Below, piece by piece: positions 9,918-17,712 of a stretch of DNA of 64,000 bases. This DNA comes from Ignavibacteriota bacterium (GTDB taxonomy: Bacteria; Bacteroidota; Ignavibacteria; UBA10030; BY39): the NCBI GenBank assembly GCA_003327435.1, contig QOQV01000005.1, forward strand, positions 62,001 through 126,000, read 5' to 3'. The translations under genes and the position numbers were made by a program. Below the pieces are notes generated by a model. The model saw only the letters and a program-made list of their open reading frames with translations. It searched no databases and was not told the DNA's origin. Positions within the stretch are counted from its first letter, which is position 1; the number at the start of each line of letters is the position of its first letter.

Positions 9918-11261
9918 TTATTTTATTCTTTTAATAAGTTTTTTTAGCTCAATTTTCGATTTATGCAGAACCGATTCTTCGTCTATGGACACAAATTCTT
10001 TCTTACGATAAACCCATTTACCGTCGATCATCACTGAATCAACATTTGCAGGACTTGCTGAATAAACAATAGAGGAATAAATATCATTATCATTATTTCG
10101 TAGTAAAGGATTTGAGGTATCTTCAAGATTTAAAAGAACAATATCAGCTTTCTTACCAGCTTCTATGCTTCCCACTTCGTTTGCGATCCCCAATGCTCGA
10201 GCACCATCGATTGTTGCCATCTGGAAAATTTTTTTAACAGGCATTGCTTTGGGACCGTGAATTGGTTTCTGAATCAATCCTGCAAGTCGCATCTCCTGAA
10301 ACATATTCAAATTATTATTGCAAGGAGCTCCATCTGCACCAAGTGAAACTGAAATACCTTCTTTCAGATAAAGTGGAATATTAGCTATGCCTGAACCCAA
10401 TTTCAGATTTGAACTTGGACAATGAGCAATATGTGCTTTTCTGTCGCGCATTATTTTTATTTCTTTTTCACTCAAATGTATACAATGGGCAAGCACAGAT
10501 TTTTCGGAAATTACACCTAAATGATTTAGATACTCGACATTATTCATCTTACATCTTTTCCGAACTGCTTCGAGTTCGCCCCTGTTTTCAGATGCATGAG
10601 TATGAAAAAGCATTCCATCAAAATCCTGCAACATTTCGTGCGCTTCGATCATACATCTATCTGTACAGGAGAGAATGAATCTGGGAGCGGGTGCATACTT
10701 TACTCTGCCGTTAAAAGAGTTATGATATTTTTCAGCCAGTTCTCTTGTGGATTTTATAGCAGAACTTGTTGGTTCTTTTAGTTTTGAATAAGCGTTGTTA
10801 ATATCCATCATTGCTTTGCCGGTAAAAGCGCGGAAGTTAGTTTCGGCGATTGCTTTAATAATTTCTTCGTGATGATTTACGCTTCCCATATCTAGAATTG
10901 TTGTGGTTCCGCTTTTAACTAACTCGGTGATACCTAACAATGCCGAATAGTAGATAGATTTTTCGTTGTGAGCTGCTTCGAGCGGAAAGATTTTTAACTT
11001 GAGCCAATCGAGGAGTTCCATATCTTCAGCCATACCGCGAAAGAGTGTCTGGCAGAGATGGATATGAGTTTGGATAAAGCCGGGGATTGCGATGCAGTTC
11101 TTAGCATCAAATATTTGGTATTTTTTGTTATCAATGAGATTGAGGTCTCGAGCATTTAGAATTTTTCTAATGTAGTTATCTTCGATTAAGATACCTGCAT
11201 TTTCGATCAGTTCGGGGTTTGAGTTTGTGATTATTTTATCTACTAAAATCAGTTTAAGCAT
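9918..11261 (-). CDS. Amidohydrolase, MTA/SAH-deaminase-like
   Basis: The 447-aa protein is a metal-dependent amidohydrolase of the TrzA/AtzA/MtaD group. Visible metal and active-site motifs are HIHL in GFIQTHIHLCQTLFRG, HTHASEN, AHCIHLSEKE and SLGADGAPCNNNLNMFQE, in the expected order and spacing. The family deaminates or dechlorinates purine- or triazine-type substrates; 5'-methylthioadenosine/S-adenosylhomocysteine deaminase is the usual annotation, but substrate cannot be read from sequence. Length is normal for the family. It ends 7 bp before the CotH gene and may be cotranscribed with it, though no functional link is obvious. Confidence 0.9.
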   Translation of the reverse strand: MLKLILVDKIITNSNPELIENAGILIEDNYIRKILNARDLNLIDNKKYQIFDAKNCIAIPGFIQTHIHLCQTLFRGMAEDMELLDWLKLKIFPLEAAHNEKSIYYSALLGITELVKSGTTTILDMGSVNHHEEIIKAIAETNFRAFTGKAMMDINNAYSKLKEPTSSAIKSTRELAEKYHNSFNGRVKYAPAPRFILSCTDRCMIEAHEMLQDFDGMLFHTHASENRGELEAVRKRCKMNNVEYLNHLGVISEKSVLAHCIHLSEKEIKIMRDRKAHIAHCPSSNLKLGSGIANIPLYLKEGISVSLGADGAPCNNNLNMFQEMRLAGLIQKPIHGPKAMPVKKIFQMATIDGARALGIANEVGSIEAGKKADIVLLNLEDTSNPLLRNNDNDIYSSIVYSASPANVDSVMIDGKWVYRKKEFVSIDEESVLHKSKIELKKLIKRIK

Positions 11262-11349
11262 AGAAGTACCTAATTATTAAGCAAGCGGTATAAAAGATAG
11301 AAATTATTTATGAGGAAAGCAAGAAATTTGTTTTTTGGGGTAAATTTAG

Positions 11350-11423
11350 CACACCCGGAGGGAGTCGAACCCCCAACCCTCAGATCCGAAGTCTGATGCT
11401 CTATCCAGTTGAGCTACGGGTGC
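11350..11423 (-). tRNA. tRNA-Arg (anticodon TCG)
   Basis: A 74-nt cloverleaf reads on the minus strand from 11423. The acceptor stem is GCACCCG with CGGGTGT (one G-U pair). The anticodon stem TCAGA/TCTGA carries the loop CTTCGGA (anticodon TCG), and the T arm contains GGTTCGACTCC. The discriminator is G and CCA is not encoded. Confidence 0.95.
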
Positions 11424-11547
11424 GTTGTAAAAGCTAAAAAAGCTATTGAAATTTAAGAAAATTATAGGAACATTGCAATAATGAAGTAGTTATATAATTA
11501 ATTTTGTGTAAATTGCTTGTACAAAGATAAACCGTTTTTTTAAATTC

Positions 11548-11577
11548 TTGATTTGATAAATTTTAAATCTATATGAT
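11548..11577 (+). promoter_or_regulatory. Possible promoter of the 186-aa gene
   Basis: TTGATT (11548-11553) and TATGAT (11572-11577) are separated by 18 bp in the 250-bp AT-rich gap between tRNA-Arg and the next plus-strand gene. It would give a leader of about 90 nt. The match is moderate. Confidence 0.35.
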
Positions 11578-11676
11578 TATTATTACCCACCTCTCTCAAC
11601 TTGATTTTTTATAAAATTTAACTAATATTAAAAACAAATATATTAAAATTACTAAATATTTTAAGAGGAAGAAATT

Positions 11677-12237
11677 ATGAAAGCAAACCTCGAGTTTTCT
11701 AAATCTGAATTATTACAGGCATTTAAATCTCTAAAAATTGCTCTCCCTAAAAAGAAAGATGAAGCAGCGGCAATAAGATTAGAAATCGATGTTTTTTCTG
11801 ATACAGCTAAATTAAGTCTTATTGGGGCATCTTACACAATTAATTGTAAATCTAACAACTATCTAAAAATAGTAGTCCATTATTTATATTTTACGGAACT
11901 GGTAAGAAATTCAAAATCTGATAATATACAAATAATAATCGAAGATGACAAAGTATTTGTCGGCTCGATAATGGTCCTCTCACCAATATTTAAAGTTTGC
12001 CATCCAGAAGAACAAGGGGATGTTGATTTGTCAATCAATTATTCTAAAATAGATTTACTGAGGTTACGAAAAAATTTAACGCTAGAAGAACTTGAAACCA
12101 TGAATCTGCTTAAGAAAATTACTGAGGTTGAAGAATTATTACATACAAATCTAAAAAAAGCTGAACTTTTACTCAAGGACTTTGGAGTAAATTATAAGGA
12201 TTTAAAAAATTTGGTTACGAGTAAAATAAATGGTTGA
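11677..12237 (+). CDS. Hypothetical protein, 186 aa
   Basis: The ATG is preceded by a good ribosome-binding site (AAGAGGAAG, about 6 nt spacing). I do not recognise the family. The N-terminal two thirds look like a beta-rich fold (alternating strands such as AIRLEIDVFSDTAKLSLIG and IQIIIEDDKVFVGSIMVL). From ~130 the protein is helical and charged, probably a coiled coil (LTLEELETMNLLKKITEVEELL). No signal peptide or membrane span is seen. It is isolated: tRNA-Arg and DUF1015 flank it on the opposite strand. A 25-codon reading frame overlaps its stop codon. Confidence 0.75.
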   Translation: MKANLEFSKSELLQAFKSLKIALPKKKDEAAAIRLEIDVFSDTAKLSLIGASYTINCKSNNYLKIVVHYLYFTELVRNSKSDNIQIIIEDDKVFVGSIMVLSPIFKVCHPEEQGDVDLSINYSKIDLLRLRKNLTLEELETMNLLKKITEVEELLHTNLKKAELLLKDFGVNYKDLKNLVTSKING

Positions 12238-12307
12238 AAGAAAATGTTTACAAATACCTGGGGATGAGTTAGAAAAGAAGAAGGTATACATTAAAGGCAC
12301 TTTATAA
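12230..12307 (+). CDS. Possible small overlapping reading frame, 25 aa
   Basis: ATG at 12230 overlaps the end of the 186-aa gene by 8 nt and reads MVERKCLQIPGDELEKKKVY before a TAA at 12305. The overlap is typical of translational coupling, but the product is very short and without recognisable similarity. It could equally be the remnant of a longer downstream gene. Low confidence. Confidence 0.2.
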   Translation: MVERKCLQIPGDELEKKKVYIKGTL

Positions 12308-12329
12308 ATAAAAGACATATTAAAATAAT

Positions 12330-13571
12330 CTACTCAATCATATGTATCACAAGTCCATCCCTCAGTTTGGGTTCGAACCAGGTGGATTTTGGAGGCATTA
12401 TCTTGCCAGCATCTGCCACTGCAATCAGCTCCTCTATTGAAGTCGGATACAATGCAAATGCAACTTTCATCTCACCCGAATTGACTCGTCGCTCAAGCTC
12501 CTCCAATCCACGAATTCCACCAACAAAATCTATCCTCTTATCAGTTCGTGGGTCTTTTATTCCAAGTATTAAATCAAGTACATAATTCTGTAGAATCGAA
12601 ACATCTAACTTCGAAATCAAATCCTCACCTACCTTCAAATTCTTTGATACGCACAAGTGATACCAGTCACCTTCAAGATACATTGTGAACTCACCTTTAC
12701 CTGCCGGTTTCATCTTCTGTTCTAATTTTCTGACTTCAAAATTTTCTTTCAACTCATTCAAGAACTCTTCCTTCGTTCTACCATTCAGGTCTTTCACAAC
12801 ACGATTATAATCTAATATTTTAAGTTGATTGTGTGGGAAACAAACTGCAAGGAAATAATTATACTCTTCCTCACCTGTATGATTTGGATTTTTTTTCATC
12901 ATCTCCTGCGCAACTCTCACAGCTGATGCAGAACGATGATGACCATCAGCAACATATAAAGCTGGAATACTTTTAAATATTTCAACCAAATCGTTTACAT
13001 CTTTTCGATTCGAAATTACCCAGAATTTGTGTACAACACCATCCGATGCAATAAAATCATAAACAGGTTTCTGTTGAATAATTTTTGAAACAATTTCGTC
13101 TACAGAAGAAGATGCTTTATAAGTTAAAAAGATTGGTCCGGTATGAGCATTTGTGTATAAAATGTGTTTCGTTCTATCATCTTCTTTATCTTTGCGTGTG
13201 AGTTCGTGTTTTTTAATTTTATCATTTAAATATTCCTGAACAGAAACACACCCCACAATCCCATATTGAGTGTGATTATTCATAGTTTGGGAGTAGATGT
13301 AAAGATAAGGTTCGGGATCCTTCCTGAATATTCCTTTTGTGAGAAACCTTTCTAAATTTTCTTTTGCCTTCTCATAAACGCGAATATCATATATGTTTAT
13401 TGTGGGATCCAGATCAATTTCTGGTTTACCAACATGCAAGAAACTGAGCGGATGACCTTCAGCTTCTTTTCGAGCTTCATCTGAAGAGAGTACATCATAG
13501 GGTTTGGCTGCAACTTCAGCTACAAATTCCGGTAGTGGTCGCCAGCCACAGAAAGGTCTTAGTATTGCCAT
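12330..13571 (-). CDS. DUF1015 family protein
   Basis: The 413-aa protein matches the DUF1015 (SerB-like) family along its length. The N-terminus reads PFCGWRP followed by VAAKPYDVLSSDEARKEA. A central ADGHHRSASAVR (about 210-220) and a C-terminal IMPPKSTWFEPKLRDGLVIH close are hallmarks of the family. The molecular function is not established to my knowledge. The gene follows serA by 11 bp and the class V aminotransferase lies just before serA. That conserved context is why DUF1015 is often proposed to supply the missing phosphoserine phosphatase step; this is inference, and no other SerB is visible nearby. Confidence 0.9.
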   Translation of the reverse strand: MAILRPFCGWRPLPEFVAEVAAKPYDVLSSDEARKEAEGHPLSFLHVGKPEIDLDPTINIYDIRVYEKAKENLERFLTKGIFRKDPEPYLYIYSQTMNNHTQYGIVGCVSVQEYLNDKIKKHELTRKDKEDDRTKHILYTNAHTGPIFLTYKASSSVDEIVSKIIQQKPVYDFIASDGVVHKFWVISNRKDVNDLVEIFKSIPALYVADGHHRSASAVRVAQEMMKKNPNHTGEEEYNYFLAVCFPHNQLKILDYNRVVKDLNGRTKEEFLNELKENFEVRKLEQKMKPAGKGEFTMYLEGDWYHLCVSKNLKVGEDLISKLDVSILQNYVLDLILGIKDPRTDKRIDFVGGIRGLEELERRVNSGEMKVAFALYPTSIEELIAVADAGKIMPPKSTWFEPKLRDGLVIHMIE

Positions 13572-13582
13572 ACATTACCTGT

Positions 13583-14488
13583 CTATTTAAGTGCGTTAAT
13601 TACTTTTTGTGCAATTTCTTCGCCAACTCTTTCCTGTGCTTCTACAGTAGATGCACCAATATGTGGAGTTGCTGAAACATTTGGGTGATTGAGTAACTCT
13701 TTTTGAGCTTCCGTTGGTGGTTCGTTCTCAAACACATCAATACCTGCAGCTGCAACCTTACCACTCTTTAATGCCTCAAGCAAATCTTTCTCTGAAATCA
13801 CACCACCTCTTGCACAATTGATCAAGATGACACCTTTTTTCATCATATCAAATTCTTTTTTTGTAATCACCGCACCAACTTTTTTATCGTAAGGTATATG
13901 AAGTGTGATAATATCCGATTGAGTTAAAACTTCTTCCTGTGAAGTTAGTTTAACCTGCAGGTCGGTTTGTTTTACTATTGGATCATAAGCAATGACTTTC
14001 ATTCCAAGGCCAATTGCTCGTTTTGCGACTTCCCTACCAATATTGCCAAGGCCAAAAATTCCTAATGTTTTACCGGTAAGTTCAATACCTTTTGAATATT
14101 CTTTCTTGGGCCATTTCAGGTTTCTCATTTCTGAAGTTGAAACATGCAGGAAGCGGCATAGAGCAAACATATGAGCAATTGCAAGTTCCGCAACTGAAAT
14201 AGCTGAAGCACCTGGTGTATTAAGAACTTTTATTCCCTTACTTTCAGCGTAAGCAACATCAATGTTGTCAAGTCCAACTCCACCACGGGCAATTACTTTT
14301 AAATTTTTGCCTGCATCAATAACTTCTTTTGTAACTTTTGTTGCGGAGCGAACAATAATTGCATCATAATTCGGAATTTCTTTCAATAATTCTTCGGGAG
14401 TAAATTTTTTATCTACAACATTATGACCAGCTTCTGTTAATATTTTTTTCCCAATATCTTCAATACCGTCACTGACTAAGATATTCAT
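13583..14488 (-). CDS. serA: D-3-phosphoglycerate dehydrogenase-like
   Basis: The 301-aa protein is a D-2-hydroxyacid dehydrogenase of the short SerA type, without the C-terminal ACT domain. The NAD-binding motif GIFGLGNIGREVA lies near 145-157. The catalytic Arg is in INCARGGVISE, the Glu in FENEPP, and the His in TPHIGAST. It would oxidise 3-phosphoglycerate to 3-phosphohydroxypyruvate, the first step of serine synthesis. It lies 7 bp downstream of the aminotransferase gene and 11 bp upstream of DUF1015, which supports the serine assignment over other hydroxyacid dehydrogenases. The lack of an ACT domain suggests no allosteric serine feedback through that domain. Confidence 0.88.
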   Translation of the reverse strand: MNILVSDGIEDIGKKILTEAGHNVVDKKFTPEELLKEIPNYDAIIVRSATKVTKEVIDAGKNLKVIARGGVGLDNIDVAYAESKGIKVLNTPGASAISVAELAIAHMFALCRFLHVSTSEMRNLKWPKKEYSKGIELTGKTLGIFGLGNIGREVAKRAIGLGMKVIAYDPIVKQTDLQVKLTSQEEVLTQSDIITLHIPYDKKVGAVITKKEFDMMKKGVILINCARGGVISEKDLLEALKSGKVAAAGIDVFENEPPTEAQKELLNHPNVSATPHIGASTVEAQERVGEEIAQKVINALK

Positions 14489-14495
14489 AACGACC

Positions 14496-15572
14496 TCACT
14501 TTAAGTTTGGTAATATTTTTTCAATTGCCTGTGTAACTTCTTTTAAATCGTTTAGAGTTAATTCACCCATATGAGCAATTCTGAATGTTTTTTCTTTTAG
14601 ATCTCCATAGCCGTTTGAGATTTGCATTCCTAACTTACCCAATTCCGAGTTAAGGTTTGCAACAGAGATACCTTTTGTGTTTGTAATTGTGGTTAAGGTT
14701 ACGGAAGCGTATTTTTCTACTGGAAATAGTGCGAAGTGTTCTTTTGCCCAGGCGCGGGTATATTCAGCCATCTCCTGATGCCTCTTGAATCTATTTTCCA
14801 TACCCTCAGCAATAATTCTATCAAGCTGATAATTCATTGCAAACATATGCGAGAGTGAAGGTGTAAAAGCATATTGGTGATCTTTTGTTTCGATGTATTT
14901 ATAAAGTTCGAGCAAATCGAGATACATACCCCGATGTTTTACATTCTTTCCATATTCAAGTGCACGAGGAGTTATCGAACATATTGCCATACCAGGTGGT
15001 AGTGCAAGGCATTTTTGTGTTGAAGTGATGCACACATCAATTCCCAATTTATCGACTTCTATTTTTGCTCCTGCAAGCGAGCTTACAGCATCAACGAGCC
15101 AGAGAACATCAGGATATTTTCTTTTGACTTCAGCAATTTCTTCGAGATTGTTCATCACGCCTGTGCTGGTTTCGTTGTGTGTGATAGTCATTACATCGTA
15201 TTTACCAGTTGAGAGATATTTATCGACTATCTCTGGAGTAGTGGGATGACCTGGTTCTGCTTCGTGTTTATCGGCTGGGATTCCGTTTGCTTCAGCCATT
15301 TTGAACCAGCGGTTGCCAAATGCACCAACTGAAAAAACAACGGCTCGTTTTGCTGTCAACGAACGAATTGAGCCCTCCATTAATCCAGAACCCGAACTTG
15401 TAGATAGCAAAATCGGGTTTTGTGTAAACATTACTTTTCGTAATTTTTCAGTAATCTCCCGCTGCAAATTTGATGCATCTTTGGTTCTATGACCAATCAT
15501 AGGTGTAGCCATTTTAGCTAAAACCTCTGGGGCTACTTCTGTTGGACCAGGGATAAAAAGTTTTTTATGCAT
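14496..15572 (-). CDS. Class V aminotransferase, probable phosphoserine transaminase
   Basis: This 358-aa PLP enzyme belongs to the serine-glyoxylate/alanine-glyoxylate group of class V aminotransferases. The N-terminal IPGPTEVAPEVL and GHRT segments, the VDAVSSLAG strand and the Schiff-base lysine in STQKCLALPPG (near residue 190) are visible. Adjacency to serA suggests it converts phosphohydroxypyruvate to phosphoserine in place of a classical SerC; substrate assignment is inference, and alanine-glyoxylate transaminase is the alternative. The start is supported by AAAGGA about 12 nt upstream. It begins a three-gene unit after a 225-bp gap from the dehydratase gene. Confidence 0.85.
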   Translation of the reverse strand: MHKKLFIPGPTEVAPEVLAKMATPMIGHRTKDASNLQREITEKLRKVMFTQNPILLSTSSGSGLMEGSIRSLTAKRAVVFSVGAFGNRWFKMAEANGIPADKHEAEPGHPTTPEIVDKYLSTGKYDVMTITHNETSTGVMNNLEEIAEVKRKYPDVLWLVDAVSSLAGAKIEVDKLGIDVCITSTQKCLALPPGMAICSITPRALEYGKNVKHRGMYLDLLELYKYIETKDHQYAFTPSLSHMFAMNYQLDRIIAEGMENRFKRHQEMAEYTRAWAKEHFALFPVEKYASVTLTTITNTKGISVANLNSELGKLGMQISNGYGDLKEKTFRIAHMGELTLNDLKEVTQAIEKILPNLK

Positions 15573-15720
15573 ATGGTATTAATCCTTTCTTTTATGTTAA
15601 TGGTTAGTGATTTTTCGATTTAAGAACGGGGGATTTGAACAATTGCCGCTATTTTTTATTAATTACTGGGATATTTTACTTAATTTTTTGAAGATTTCCA
15701 AATAATTAAAGAGATTTGAT

Positions 15721-15777
15721 TTAGTAAGTTTTTCGAATAATTGACAAGTAAAAAACCTGAATTATTGTAAACGACAT
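15721..15777 (-). CDS. Possible 18-codon leader peptide
   Basis: On the minus strand a strong GAAGGAGAAT ribosome-binding site precedes an ATG at 15777 and an 18-codon frame, MSFTIIQVFYLSIIRKTY, ending at 15721. It sits in the 225-bp gap between the threonine/serine dehydratase gene and the serine-type cluster, and is rich in Ile, Thr and Ser codons. No clear terminator follows, so a leader-peptide role is only a possibility. The rest of the gap shows nothing else convincing. Confidence 0.2.
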   Translation of the reverse strand: MSFTIIQVFYLSIIRKTY

Positions 15778-15797
15778 AGATTATTCTCCTTCATATA

Positions 15798-16748
15798 TTA
15801 TCCAATCCACTGATTTAAGATTTTTAAATCGACATTCCCTCCCGATATTATCGCACAAACATTTTTATTTTTTAAAGATAACACATTTTTCAATAAAGCG
15901 GCTGATGCAACTGCGCCTGTGGGTTCTACAACAATTTTCATCCTCTCCAGAAAGAATTTCATCATTTCAATCACATCATCATCTTTAACTGTGACAATAT
16001 CATCAACATATTTCATTATAATCTCAAAATTCCTCCTGCCAACTGAAAGCGTTCTCATTCCATCTGCAATCGTGTTCGTGGAATTAAGTTTTACCAATTC
16101 CTTCTTCTTGAAAGATTGATAACAATCGTTAGCATCTTCAGTTTCAACTCCAATCACTTTTGTGTTTGGAGAAATAGACCTTGTTACAATACTGCACCCG
16201 GAAATCAACCCCCCACCACCGACTGGTATAAAAATGTAATCTAAATCTTTTAATTCATCAAAAATTTCCAGTGCAACCGTTCCCTGACCTGCAATAATAA
16301 AATCATCATCGTAAGGGTGTACAAAAGTATATCCATACTTATCAATGAGTTCCTGAGTGGCTTTTTCTCTGTCGTCGGTAGTTTCTCCGCAAAAAATTAC
16401 CTCAGCACAGTATGATTTCACGGCTTCAACTTTTTTCTGCGTTGAATTTGAAGGCATTACAACATAAGCTCTTGTGTTCAAAATTTTGCAGGAGAGTGCC
16501 ACACCCTGAGCATGATTTCCTGATGAATGTGTAATAATACCAACTTTTCTTTCTTTTTCATTAAGAGATGAGATTTTATTATAAGCTCCCCTAATTTTAA
16601 AAGCACCAATTTTCTGAAAGTTTTCCGATTTAAAGAAAACATTTAAACCAGTTAAATCATTAAATGTACTTGAGGTTAATATTGGAGTTTTATGAGCAAC
16701 ATTTTTAATTCTGCTTTGAGCAATCAGGATATCATTCAATGTTACCAT
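15798..16748 (-). CDS. Threonine/serine dehydratase or serine racemase-like
   Basis: This 316-aa fold-type II PLP enzyme has the lysine motif GAFKIRGAYNK (Schiff-base Lys near 48), the substrate loop SSGNHAQGVA and the phosphate-binding glycine loop PVGGGGLISG. The length matches catabolic threonine deaminase or serine racemase without a regulatory ACT domain. It would make 2-oxobutyrate or pyruvate, or racemise serine; these cannot be separated from sequence. It starts 1 bp after the preceding 315-aa gene, so it appears to be the last gene of the porU-porV transcription unit, an unexpected metabolic passenger. Confidence 0.88.
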   Translation of the reverse strand: MVTLNDILIAQSRIKNVAHKTPILTSSTFNDLTGLNVFFKSENFQKIGAFKIRGAYNKISSLNEKERKVGIITHSSGNHAQGVALSCKILNTRAYVVMPSNSTQKKVEAVKSYCAEVIFCGETTDDREKATQELIDKYGYTFVHPYDDDFIIAGQGTVALEIFDELKDLDYIFIPVGGGGLISGCSIVTRSISPNTKVIGVETEDANDCYQSFKKKELVKLNSTNTIADGMRTLSVGRRNFEIIMKYVDDIVTVKDDDVIEMMKFFLERMKIVVEPTGAVASAALLKNVLSLKNKNVCAIISGGNVDLKILNQWIG

Positions 16749-16749
16749 T

Positions 16750-17697
16750 TTAAAATTCCAATTTTATCGTTCCATAAGTTATAGGAATGTTTCCAAAAAT
16801 TGTGGGTTGTTCTTTATAATTAGCTTCGAGTTTAATTTTTCTGTTGTAGCTTAAAACAGTAAAGTATGCATCAAAGGCACTGATAACATGATTTACTAAA
16901 GCAACAGTTGCTGCTGTTTTTGCTTTATAATAATAGTCGTTTGCCAGTCCACGCATTTTTGAATATTCTTTAAATGTAGCAGTAAGCTGATCACCATAAG
17001 TAAAATTGTAACTATCAGCATCGAACCAGCCCTGATTATATTGTGGATATTTTCCAATCAACTCATAATACTGCTGCTCACCATAATGATGTAATGTATG
17101 CGAATACCATTTACCGATTGCACGTTCAAGAGCATTTAAACTCTCCCAATCAATTCTTTCCCAGGGCGGTAGAGTGATATCGTTATTTATGATTGCGTTT
17201 GAAATATCCGAAAAATCACCCTGAGGATTAATTATTGATTTGTTAGCATAAGACCACTCGTAGTATCTAATTACGTCCCATCGAGTTCGATATCTCTCTG
17301 GTTCATTAGTATCCCAGGTGGGTCTCAAATCAGTTCTGCCATCAGCAAAATTTTGAAAGAAGTTTGTTTGGTCATCTCCTTTTTTTAAATATTTAAAATA
17401 AAATACCCAGGCACCAGCTTCAACTGCTAAAAACAACCCTGCTTTAATATAACTTCCGGCATAAATCTCGCCAGCTCCTGGCACAAGAAGAGACATTCCT
17501 CCTGCAATAAAAGGAGATTTTTTCTGAGTAATCTGATTTTCCTGACTATCTGAATTCAAAACAGATTCCGATTGAAAAGTCATACTCTCATTAAACAAAT
17601 CTACCTTTGGGTTACCTGTAAAAATCTTTTTATCTATAGAAAAAACAGATTGAGAAAAAAGCAGAAATAATATGAGAAAATTAATTCTGATTAACAT
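16750..17697 (-). CDS. Membrane protein, DUF5683-like
   Basis: The 315-aa protein has a signal peptide (INFLILFLLFSQSVFS). Residues ~62-100 form a hydrophobic hairpin with small residues (AGGMSLLVPGAGEIYAG, then KAGLFLAVEAGAWVFYF), similar to proteins annotated DUF5683/TM2-like. A second hydrophobic stretch lies near 265-285. The remainder is rich in Tyr and Trp. Function is unknown. It lies 15 bp after the beta-barrel fusion gene, suggesting an envelope role within the same operon. Confidence 0.75.
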   Translation of the reverse strand: MLIRINFLILFLLFSQSVFSIDKKIFTGNPKVDLFNESMTFQSESVLNSDSQENQITQKKSPFIAGGMSLLVPGAGEIYAGSYIKAGLFLAVEAGAWVFYFKYLKKGDDQTNFFQNFADGRTDLRPTWDTNEPERYRTRWDVIRYYEWSYANKSIINPQGDFSDISNAIINNDITLPPWERIDWESLNALERAIGKWYSHTLHHYGEQQYYELIGKYPQYNQGWFDADSYNFTYGDQLTATFKEYSKMRGLANDYYYKAKTAATVALVNHVISAFDAYFTVLSYNRKIKLEANYKEQPTIFGNIPITYGTIKLEF

Positions 17698-17712
17698 AAA
17701 TCATCCTTTCTT

